64,000 nucleotides of DNA, from contig NZ_JARACK010000006.1 in NCBI RefSeq assembly GCF_028767185.1, positions 62,001 through 126,000 of the forward strand. The letters run 5' to 3'. The stretch comes from Mangrovimonas aestuarii. Its GTDB lineage: Bacteria; Bacteroidota; Bacteroidia; Flavobacteriales; Flavobacteriaceae. The notes under the pieces were generated by a model. The model searched no databases and had not been told where the DNA came from. It saw nothing but the letters and a program-made list of their open reading frames with translations. Shown in pieces: positions 24,418-31,776 of this stretch; position 1 is the first letter of the stretch; every line of letters starts with the position of its first letter. The translations under genes and the position numbers were made by a program.

Positions 24418-25869
24418 CTATCTTTCTAAACCATTGATTATATACAACACACTACCTTCGCTCGAAGCGGCATTTGGATTAGCCTTTGAATCGGTAAAAC
24501 TTGAGTTTTCCCAACCGTGGTTTTGAGTAATTACCAAGAAGGTTTCATCTACACCAACTGTTTCCGAAATATCGATCATACCTGTAATTTCCCAAGGAGA
24601 ATCAACAGTACCATAACCTAGAGATGCTGCCGTTTGCTGATCACACTCCAATACAGTTTTAAGGGAACCACTGTTTAAATCGTATTGATACATTCTAGCA
24701 TAATGCGTTTTATCTGCAGTATCAAAATAACCATTAGGGTCTTCTTGAATGTAAGCAAAGTTTTCGGTAACTACTATATTATCTGGGCTATGGAATGCTT
24801 TTGCCTTACCATTAAGCAAATCACCGTCCAATACACAAGTAATTGTACCGGCTCCTGTTGGATCGTTTTCATTCAAAACCACTTTGTACACACGTCCGTA
24901 GAAAGTCCCCTTACCTGCTAAGCCATCTTTTTTACGACCTGTAACACAAAAATAAATTTCCCTGTTGTTTGCTGCAGAACCACGTCTCCAGTCAATATCT
25001 TCCAACCTTGAAAAACCCATTACACCTTTTGCTTTTGCCTCGGCATCCAAAAGATCAATTTGTTTTTCATCCAGCTGAACAAAATCCATAGGGTAACTTA
25101 CTCCTTCTTGCATATCCATTTCATAAACTACATTACTATCTGTAACTCGTAAACCGAATAGTTGACCACCATACAGGTCGCCTGCATTTCCAACATACAT
25201 CCCTAACTGTCCAGATGGTATTTCATTATCTGAATGATCATCGCCAATGAAAGCAACTGTTTTATTAAGGTAGGCTTCTTTACCAATAACCACTGCATTT
25301 TCTGTAGACCATTGTCCAAATGCATTAAGCATATTAGCAAATCCTGCAGAAGAAGCATCTTTTAATGGATTGGTAACAAACACTCCTTTTGAAGCACCTC
25401 CCCACTCTCCTCCAGAAAGATATAATGGACCAAATCCGTGCTCTTCTGGAGTTACCAACGAACCTGAACACTGTGCAGTTTCTGCCGAAGCAGTAGCATT
25501 TACGATATATTCACCATGTACTGGCTTAAAAGTTTTGTCTAATGTTATTCGTGCGATAGAATAATCCGCTTCAATATTGTTAATTAGAGTAAACGTTCCA
25601 TCTGAATTTTTAAGAAGTCCTGCACCGTCTGCCATTGAACCATAAACAAAGTCTGATGATTCCGAAAGCTGATCTTCAGAAGAAATAAGCGGGTAGATAT
25701 TAACATCTCCAAAGTCAGGGCTTAATTTTAAAAAATTAGGCGTTACAGAATGGGTCTCTAGAGAAACATCATTTTGGTTGTCTTGTCTATTGTTATCATC
25801 ATCATTGTTGCAGGCTACAAAAGCCAAAGTACAAGCTGTTAAAAAACTTGATTTTAAGATTGATTTCAT
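24418..25869 (-). CDS. PhoX-like (DUF839-type) secreted lipoprotein
   Basis: I chose the ATG at 25869 (483 residues), which gives a clear lipoprotein signal with Cys20 (TLAFVAC). The domain resembles the PhoX/DUF839 beta-propeller: ADGAGLLKNSDGTFTLINN near the start, ETAQCSGSLVTPEEHGFG, then SRLEDIDWRRG, KAFHSPDNIVV and AYIQEDPNGYF. In the family these segments bind calcium and iron, and the enzymes hydrolyse phosphate esters outside the cell. I cannot confirm all metal ligands, so phosphatase activity is tentative. The peroxidase gene follows ten bases downstream, a pairing that may matter for its job. Confidence 0.75.
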   Translation of the reverse strand: MKSILKSSFLTACTLAFVACNNDDDNNRQDNQNDVSLETHSVTPNFLKLSPDFGDVNIYPLISSEDQLSESSDFVYGSMADGAGLLKNSDGTFTLINNIEADYSIARITLDKTFKPVHGEYIVNATASAETAQCSGSLVTPEEHGFGPLYLSGGEWGGASKGVFVTNPLKDASSAGFANMLNAFGQWSTENAVVIGKEAYLNKTVAFIGDDHSDNEIPSGQLGMYVGNAGDLYGGQLFGLRVTDSNVVYEMDMQEGVSYPMDFVQLDEKQIDLLDAEAKAKGVMGFSRLEDIDWRRGSAANNREIYFCVTGRKKDGLAGKGTFYGRVYKVVLNENDPTGAGTITCVLDGDLLNGKAKAFHSPDNIVVTENFAYIQEDPNGYFDTADKTHYARMYQYDLNSGSLKTVLECDQQTAASLGYGTVDSPWEITGMIDISETVGVDETFLVITQNHGWENSSFTDSKANPNAASSEGSVLYIINGLER

Positions 25870-26067
25870 AAAATGATTATTTAGTTTGTTGATTACAATG
25901 CAAATCAACGACACCTCTTTTACCAACAGCTTAGATAATTTTTAAAAGATTGTAAACAGGACGTCAGGAAACGTTATAATATAGTTAAGTCGATCTGTAA
26001 CTATTTTAGGTAAAAATGTAACATTCCACCAAAGACACCTACAGATAGATAAACCTAAAAAAAAAAA

Positions 26068-26499
26068 ATGTCACTCAAACCAACCAGAATTCTATTAACA
26101 TCTTTAATTGCCTTAATCTGTTTAACCAGCTGTGAATTTACTGTTCATGACACATCTATTGGCAGCAGCAAACACCCAAAACCAGAATATAAAACAAGTA
26201 GAAATTCATTAAAAGAATCTATAGCCAACATAATTGATGCCGACGATGTAAACATTAGCTGGAGGTACCAAAGCAATCCTATGCCAACCAATAAGTTTGT
26301 AGTAGAGATTATCAATCCGAATAAAAAATTAATTATGGATGATCTAATTAATGATTTCTCTCAACAGATTAAATCAGTTACTGAAGCTGAAGTAAAAAAC
26401 ATCAATGATTTTGACAGTCTTGTTATCGAATTCAAAAAGGAAGACACAATAAATGACATTGAAAGACAGGTATCGTATAAAAAGACATATGATCTTTAA
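26068..26499 (+). CDS. Small lipoprotein of unknown function
   Basis: This 143-residue protein has a lipobox with Cys22 (ICLTSC). The remainder is hydrophilic and mixed alpha/beta (KESIANIIDADDVNISWRY, NKFVVEIINPNKKLIMDDLINDFSQQIKS, ending in a VIEFKKED strand), with no motif I recognise. The start codon follows a run of A residues, a common leader composition in Bacteroidota. It is flanked by a 200-base region of no clear content and by a bidirectional terminator, so it is expressed alone. I do not assign a function. Confidence 0.7.
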   Translation: MSLKPTRILLTSLIALICLTSCEFTVHDTSIGSSKHPKPEYKTSRNSLKESIANIIDADDVNISWRYQSNPMPTNKFVVEIINPNKKLIMDDLINDFSQQIKSVTEAEVKNINDFDSLVIEFKKEDTINDIERQVSYKKTYDL

Positions 26500-26520
26500 A
26501 TATCCATAAAAAACAATTGA

Positions 26521-26550
26521 AAAACGCCACAAATTTTGTGGCGTTTTTTT
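26521..26550. terminator. Bidirectional terminator between the lipoprotein gene and acs
   Basis: The stem AAAACGCCACAAA / TTTGTGGCGTTTT is nearly perfect and is followed by more T residues. It serves two converging genes. Confidence 0.9.
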
Positions 26551-26585
26551 ATCTATATTAAGCTAAAATGCAATCCTGTTAACTA

Positions 26586-28499
26586 TTATTTATTCAAAGC
26601 ATGATCAATAATCTCTTTAACCACCTCTGGGTTTAACAACGTGCTGGTGTCTCCTAGATTTGAAGTATCATTATTGGCTATTTTACGAAGAATACGCCTC
26701 ATTATTTTTCCCGATCGGGTTTTAGGCAATCCACTTGTAAACTGAATTTTGTCAAGTTTTGCAATAGGACCTATTTGCTCTGTAATTAATTGGTTAATTT
26801 CCTTTCTAAGATTATTGTGATCTCTTGATTCTCCTGTTTCCCTTAAAATCACATACCCATAAAGAGCGTTTCCTTTTACCTCATGCGAAAAGCCTACAAT
26901 TGCCGATTCTGCAACAGCTGGATGTTCATTTATGGCATCTTCAATTGGAGCCGTCCCTAAATTGTGACCAGATACAATTATTACATCATCCACACGTCCA
27001 GTAATACGATAATAACCAACCTCATCCCTCAAGGCGCCATCCCCTGTAAAATATTTATTTTCAAAAGCCGAAAAATAAGTATCCTTATACCGTTTATGAT
27101 TCCCCCAAATTGTACGTGCCATCGATGGCCATGGAAACTTTATACATAGTCTTCCCTCCACTTGGTTTCCTTTAATTTCACTTCCTTGTTCATCCATCAG
27201 TACAGGTTGAATTCCAGGAAAAGGTAAGGTAGCATATGTAGGTTTCGTTGGTGTTGCATAGGGAATTGGAGAAATCATAATTCCTCCTGTCTCGGTTTGC
27301 CACCAGGTATCTACGATTGGGCTTTTCTTTTTTCCAATATTATCATCGTACCAATGCCAAGCCTCTTCATTTATTGGCTCGCCAACTGTCCCCAAGACCT
27401 TTAACGAAGATAAGTCGTAGTTTTCAGTATGCTCAATACCTTCTTTGGCAAGTGCTCTAATGGCTGTTGGTGCTGTATAAAACTGATTCACTTTGTGCTT
27501 TTCAACAACTTGCCAAAACCTTCCAAAATCAGGATAACTCGGTATACCCTCAAACATTACCGTAGTAGCTCCATTAGCTAACGGCCCATAAACTATATAA
27601 CTATGACCCGTTATCCAACCAATATCTGCAGTACACCAATACACATCATCTTGTCTGTATTGAAAAATGTTTTTAAACGTGTAAGCCGTATATACCATAT
27701 ACCCACCGGTTGTATGCACCATCCCTTTAGGTTTTCCGGTAGATCCTGAAGTATATAATATGAACAATGGATCTTCGGCATCCATGACTTCTGGCACAAA
27801 ATCATGATAAGCTTCATTCAACAAAGGTTGAAGCCATTTATCACGCCCTTTAACCATCTCTACTGCTGTATCAGTACGCTTTGCAACCAATACAGTTTCT
27901 ACTCCAGGACATTCTGATAGAGCCTCATCTACGATACTTTTAAGGTCTATAGTTTTATGTCCTCTGTAACCACCATCGGAAGTTACTACCAACTTACAAT
28001 CGCAATCGTTAATTCTTGTTGCCAAGGCTGTTGAGGAAAACCCTGCAAACACAACCGAATGGATTGCTCCTATTCGCGCACAAGCTAAAATGGTTATTGC
28101 CAATTCTGGAATCATAGGAAGGTACACACAAACCCTATCTCCTTTTTGTACGCCATGATCCTTTAGTACATTAGCCATGGCACAAACCCTATCCTTTAAC
28201 TGTCGGTATGTGATGTGCTCAGCTTCTTCTTCTGGATTATTGGGTTCGAAAATAATGGCAGTCTTATCGCCTTTGGTATATAAATGGCGATCGATACAAT
28301 TTTCGGTGATGTTTAATTTTGCGCCTTCAAACCATTTGACTTCTGGTTTTGAAAAATCCCAACTTAAAACTTTATCCCATTTTTTTCGCCACATAAAATG
28401 TTCTTCGGCGATTTCCTCCCAAAATACTTCGGGATTTCTAACAGACTTTCTATAAACTTGGAAGTATTCTTCAAGGTGCTTGATGTGGTAGTTACTCAT
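26586..28499 (-). CDS. acs: Acetyl-CoA synthetase
   Basis: This 637-residue enzyme makes acetyl-CoA from acetate, ATP and CoA through acetyl-adenylate. The motifs include the P-loop YTSGSTGKPKG, the TWWQTETGG acetate-binding segment, the YFTGDGALRD motif and the C-terminal lysine in GLPKTRSGKIMRR. That lysine is the catalytic residue and, in many bacteria, is switched off by acetylation. The N-terminal helical domain (HIKHLEEYFQVYRKSVRNPEVFW) also fits Acs. A length of about 640-650 is normal for the family. It appears to be transcribed alone, with the terminator of purC just upstream of its start. Confidence 0.97.
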   Translation of the reverse strand: MSNYHIKHLEEYFQVYRKSVRNPEVFWEEIAEEHFMWRKKWDKVLSWDFSKPEVKWFEGAKLNITENCIDRHLYTKGDKTAIIFEPNNPEEEAEHITYRQLKDRVCAMANVLKDHGVQKGDRVCVYLPMIPELAITILACARIGAIHSVVFAGFSSTALATRINDCDCKLVVTSDGGYRGHKTIDLKSIVDEALSECPGVETVLVAKRTDTAVEMVKGRDKWLQPLLNEAYHDFVPEVMDAEDPLFILYTSGSTGKPKGMVHTTGGYMVYTAYTFKNIFQYRQDDVYWCTADIGWITGHSYIVYGPLANGATTVMFEGIPSYPDFGRFWQVVEKHKVNQFYTAPTAIRALAKEGIEHTENYDLSSLKVLGTVGEPINEEAWHWYDDNIGKKKSPIVDTWWQTETGGIMISPIPYATPTKPTYATLPFPGIQPVLMDEQGSEIKGNQVEGRLCIKFPWPSMARTIWGNHKRYKDTYFSAFENKYFTGDGALRDEVGYYRITGRVDDVIIVSGHNLGTAPIEDAINEHPAVAESAIVGFSHEVKGNALYGYVILRETGESRDHNNLRKEINQLITEQIGPIAKLDKIQFTSGLPKTRSGKIMRRILRKIANNDTSNLGDTSTLLNPEVVKEIIDHALNK

Positions 28500-28523
28500 A
28501 TTGTCTTATTTTCCCTATAAATA

Positions 28524-28556
28524 TAAAAAAAGCATCATTAAATAATGATGCTTTTT
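28524..28556 (-). terminator. Terminator of purC
   Basis: The 12-bp stem AAAGCATCATTA with its complement and a two-base loop is followed on the minus strand by seven T residues. It lies between purC and acs. Confidence 0.88.
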
Positions 28557-28579
28557 ATCAGGATAGACAATATTGAAAT

Positions 28580-29533
28580 CTAAATAGTCTCTAAGTAGTT
28601 TAGAATATTCTTTTCAATACGGCTATTGATATCTTTTGTATCGGCTTTTACGAAAGCTTCTCCCGTTATATTTTCATACAACTCGATATAACGCTCGCTA
28701 ACAGTACCTACATATTCATCGCTCATTTCCGGAACAGTTTGTCCTTCTAACCCTTGAAATCCGTTACCGATTAACCACTGGCGAACAAACTCTTTGGATA
28801 ATTGCTTTTGAGCTTCGCCTTTATCCTGTCGCTCTTGGTAGCCTTCAGCATAAAAATAGCGAGAAGAATCAGGAGTATGAATCTCATCAATCAATACAAT
28901 CTTGCCGTCTTTGGTCTTTCCAAATTCGTATTTGGTATCTACTAAAATCAATCCGCGTTCTGCTGCAATTTCAGTACCTCTTTGGAACAACTTTCTTGTA
29001 TAGTCTTCCAATACGTTATAATCCGCTTCAGATACAATTCCTTTGCTTAGGATGTCCTCTCTTGAAATATCCTCATCGTGGTCTCCTTGCTCTGCTTTTG
29101 TTGCAGGAGTAATAATTGGTTCAGGAAACTTATCATTCTCCTTCATACCTTCAGGCATAGACACGCCACAAAGCATACGTTTACCAGCATTGTACTCACG
29201 TGATGCATGACCAGACAAGTATCCTCTAATAACCATTTCAACTTTGAAAGGTTCACACAAATGCCCAACAGCAACGTTAGGATCTGGTGTTGCAACCAAC
29301 CAGTTAGGTACCAAATCCTCGGTATCCTTCATCATTTTGGTTGCAATCTGGTTAAGGATCTGCCCTTTATAAGGAATTCCCTTTGGCATGATTACATCGA
29401 AAGCCGATAAACGGTCGGTAGCCACCATTACCAATAAATCGTCATTGATGTTATAAACCTCTCTTACCTTTCCCTTGTACAAGCTTTTTTGACCGGGAAA
29501 CTCAAAATTAGTATCTGTAATTGTATTGTTCAT
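28580..29533 (-). CDS. purC: Phosphoribosylaminoimidazole-succinocarboxamide synthase
   Basis: PurC joins CAIR and aspartate with ATP to form SAICAR in purine synthesis. The 317-residue protein has the family signatures: [71 protein letters not shown]. The last motif holds the Mg-ATP ligands. It belongs to the longer form of about 310 residues typical of eukaryote-like and Bacteroidota PurC, rather than the 240-residue E. coli form. The phoH gene ends ten bases upstream of its start, so both are probably on one transcript. The next gene on that strand, acs, has its own unit. Confidence 0.96.
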   Translation of the reverse strand: MNNTITDTNFEFPGQKSLYKGKVREVYNINDDLLVMVATDRLSAFDVIMPKGIPYKGQILNQIATKMMKDTEDLVPNWLVATPDPNVAVGHLCEPFKVEMVIRGYLSGHASREYNAGKRMLCGVSMPEGMKENDKFPEPIITPATKAEQGDHDEDISREDILSKGIVSEADYNVLEDYTRKLFQRGTEIAAERGLILVDTKYEFGKTKDGKIVLIDEIHTPDSSRYFYAEGYQERQDKGEAQKQLSKEFVRQWLIGNGFQGLEGQTVPEMSDEYVGTVSERYIELYENITGEAFVKADTKDINSRIEKNILNYLETI

Positions 29534-29542
29534 GCCGCAAAA

Positions 29543-30496
29543 TTACTCTCTATTCTCGATACTTTTGTACGCTTCAATAATTTTTTTCACAAGTTTATGA
29601 CGGATTACATCCTTATCGTCCAAAAATATCATACCTACACCCTCAACATTCTTCAGAATAAGTAACGCTTCCTTTAAACCAGAAATGGTTCTTCGAGGTA
29701 AATCTACCTGCCCCGGATCCCCTGTTAACAGGAATTTTGCGTTTTTTCCCATACGTGTCAAAAACATTTTCATCTGGTTGTGCGTGGTATTTTGTCCTTC
29801 ATCCAAAATCACAAAAGCATTATCCAATGTACGTCCACGCATAAAAGCCAGTGGCGCAATCTGAATAGTTCCGTTTTCAATATAATGTGCTAACTTCTCA
29901 GCCGGTATCATATCACGTAGCGCATCGTATAACGGTTGCATGTATGGATCAAGCTTTTCTTTAAGGTCTCCAGGCAAAAATCCAAGGTTCTCCCCAGCTT
30001 CGACAGCAGGTCGTGTTAAAATGATACGCTTAACCTCTTTGTTCTTTAAGGCCTGTACAGCCAGAGCTACTCCAGTATAGGTTTTACCAGTTCCCGCAGG
30101 CCCAATGGCAAAAACCATATCATTTTTACGCATACTCTCTACCAATTTTCGTTGATTAACTGTTTGCGCACGAATAACACGACCAGAAACACCATGAACA
30201 ATGACTTCCCCACTTTCAGCAGAAGTCGCATAGTCATCCTTTGTTTGACTGGTCAGTACACGCTCAATACCATTTTCATCTAGTTTGTTGTACTTGGCAT
30301 AATGATCCAGTAACATAGAAAATTTTCTATCGAACTCCTCAAGAAGATCTTCATCCCCTAAAGCTTTAATTTTATTGCCTCGAGCAACGATTTTGAGTTT
30401 AGGAAAGTATTTTTTTATAAGTTCAATATTTACATTTTGTGCTCCAAAAAACTCCTTTGGGGCAATCTCTTCAAGTTCAATAACTATTTCGTTCAA
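29543..30496 (-). CDS. phoH: PhoH family ATPase
   Basis: I propose TTG at 30496 as the start (317 residues), so the protein begins LNEIVIELEEIAPKEFFGAQN, which matches my memory of relatives that begin MNEL. The frame is open to 30556, but that upstream codon is also a TTG and it forms part of a -7 promoter box. The ATPase core shows Walker A GPAGTGKT, the LTRPAVEAGENLGFLPGDLKEKL segment, MRGRTLDNAFVILDE (Walker B) and LTGDPGQVDLPRR. Walker B is followed by GQN where AQN is usual. PhoH-like proteins are linked to RNA metabolism. purC follows ten bases downstream. Confidence 0.88.
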   Translation of the reverse strand: MNEIVIELEEIAPKEFFGAQNVNIELIKKYFPKLKIVARGNKIKALGDEDLLEEFDRKFSMLLDHYAKYNKLDENGIERVLTSQTKDDYATSAESGEVIVHGVSGRVIRAQTVNQRKLVESMRKNDMVFAIGPAGTGKTYTGVALAVQALKNKEVKRIILTRPAVEAGENLGFLPGDLKEKLDPYMQPLYDALRDMIPAEKLAHYIENGTIQIAPLAFMRGRTLDNAFVILDEGQNTTHNQMKMFLTRMGKNAKFLLTGDPGQVDLPRRTISGLKEALLILKNVEGVGMIFLDDKDVIRHKLVKKIIEAYKSIENRE

Positions 30497-30553
30497 ATTG
30501 CGGAGTGATTTAATTAAATTAATCTTTAGACTTTTATTAGTTTTGTCCTTTAA

Positions 30554-30561
30554 CAAATCTA
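30554..30561 (-). promoter_or_regulatory. -7 box of phoH
   Basis: The minus strand reads TAGATTTG, an exact TAnnTTTG match, 58 bases before the proposed TTG start. No clear -33 element is seen. Its position argues against a start at 30556, which would lie within the box. Confidence 0.5.
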
Positions 30562-30608
30562 CACAATTTTTGTGTGCATTGTTTTAAAAAAATATCAACA
30601 ATCCATCT

Positions 30609-31445
30609 ATGCCTTTTATCACATTAACGACTGATTTTGGAGAAAAAGATCACTTCGCCGGTGCTATTAAAGGGGCTATTTACAGTGAACTACCCGATGT
30701 GAGAATTGTTGATATCTCGCATTCGGTTTCCCCTTTTAATATTCCAGAAGCGGCTTATATCATTCAAAATGCTTTTAGTAGTTTTCCAAAGGGAACCATC
30801 CATATTATCGGAATAGACTCTGAAATCAGCCCAGAAAACAAACATATTGCTGTCAAGCTGGACGATCATTACTTTATTTGCGCCAATAATGGAATAATGA
30901 GTATGATTTGTAGTGATATTGTTCCGGAAAAGATTGTTGAAATAAATATTCATGATAAAACCCAAGGCAGTTTTCCTGTACTGGATGTTTTTGTGAAAGT
31001 GGCCTGCCACATTGCAAGAGGAGGAACCTTAGAGGTTATTGGCAAATCCATCAACCAAATAAAACCTATCAAGAATATTGTACCTTATGTAAATGACGAG
31101 CAAACACAACTTATTGGTAGCGTTATTTACATAGACAACTACGGAAATGTAATCACTAACATTAAACGCAAGTTTTTTGAGTCGATCCAGAAAGGACGTG
31201 ATTATGAAATATCGGCAAGAAACTATAAGTTCAAAACCATTCATAACAGTTACAGTGATATCGTAAACTTCGATATCCCTGAAGAAAAACGCCATGATGA
31301 AGGACGTGGTTTAGTTGTTTTCAATTCGTCTAACTACCTTGAAATTGCCGTTTATAAAAGTAACAGTGCCACCGTTGGTAGTGCCTCGTCTCTTATGGGA
31401 CTTAACCTGAGGGATACGGTAACCATAAACTTTAACAAAGTATAA
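30609..31445 (+). CDS. SAM hydroxide adenosyltransferase (DUF62) family
   Basis: Members of this family hydrolyse S-adenosylmethionine to adenosine and methionine, and are related to the fluorinase and chlorinase. The 278-residue protein shows the conserved beginning ITLTTDFGEKDHFAGAIKGAIYSELP and DISHSVSPFNIPEAAYII, followed by DSEI and a C-terminal beta-barrel domain with GSASSLMGL. The halogenase-specific loop between the domains is not apparent, so hydrolase activity is the better reading. A monooxygenase-like gene starts two bases after its stop, followed by gldFG. Confidence 0.9.
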   Translation: MPFITLTTDFGEKDHFAGAIKGAIYSELPDVRIVDISHSVSPFNIPEAAYIIQNAFSSFPKGTIHIIGIDSEISPENKHIAVKLDDHYFICANNGIMSMICSDIVPEKIVEINIHDKTQGSFPVLDVFVKVACHIARGGTLEVIGKSINQIKPIKNIVPYVNDEQTQLIGSVIYIDNYGNVITNIKRKFFESIQKGRDYEISARNYKFKTIHNSYSDIVNFDIPEEKRHDEGRGLVVFNSSNYLEIAVYKSNSATVGSASSLMGLNLRDTVTINFNKV

Positions 31446-31446
31446 T

Positions 31447-31743
31447 ATGTTTGTAAGAATAGTAAAAATGAGTTTTGCCGAAGAGAATATCGATTCGTTC
31501 TTGGCAAATTTTGAAGAGAAAAAAGAATATATAAGAGGTTTTGAAGGCTGCCAGTTTTTAGAACTTTACCGCGATAAGCACAATACAAATGTATTTTTCA
31601 CGTATAGCTTTTGGGAAACTGAAGCTCATTTAGAAGCATACCGCCATTCGGATTTGTTCAAGGACGTGTGGTCTAAAACCAAACCTTTGTTCAACGACAA
31701 ACCTGAAGCTTGGAGTGTGGATAAACTTGTAAGCTTAAACTAG
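31447..31743 (+). CDS. Putative quinol monooxygenase (ABM domain)
   Basis: This 98-residue protein has the dimeric ferredoxin-like fold of the ABM family: VRIVKMSF, a helix (IDSFLANFEEKKEYIRGFEGC), then FLELYRDKHNTNVFFTYSFWETEAHLEAYRHSDLF. The sequence WETEAHLEAYRHSDLFK is typical of these proteins. Relatives include cofactor-free quinol oxygenases such as YgiN and haem-degrading enzymes such as IsdG. The pattern here does not decide between them. It begins two bases after the SAM adenosyltransferase and 33 bases before gldFG, so the three genes are likely to be co-transcribed. Confidence 0.8.
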   Translation: MFVRIVKMSFAEENIDSFLANFEEKKEYIRGFEGCQFLELYRDKHNTNVFFTYSFWETEAHLEAYRHSDLFKDVWSKTKPLFNDKPEAWSVDKLVSLN

Positions 31744-31776
31744 CCCTAATCACCAACTAACCAAAAATAAAAGTAG

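Noticed and set aside
29768-29800. DEGQN instead of DEAQN in PhoH as a sign of inactivation
   Set aside because: Only the residue after the Walker B acids changes from Ala to Gly; the acidic pair and Walker A are intact, so activity should remain.
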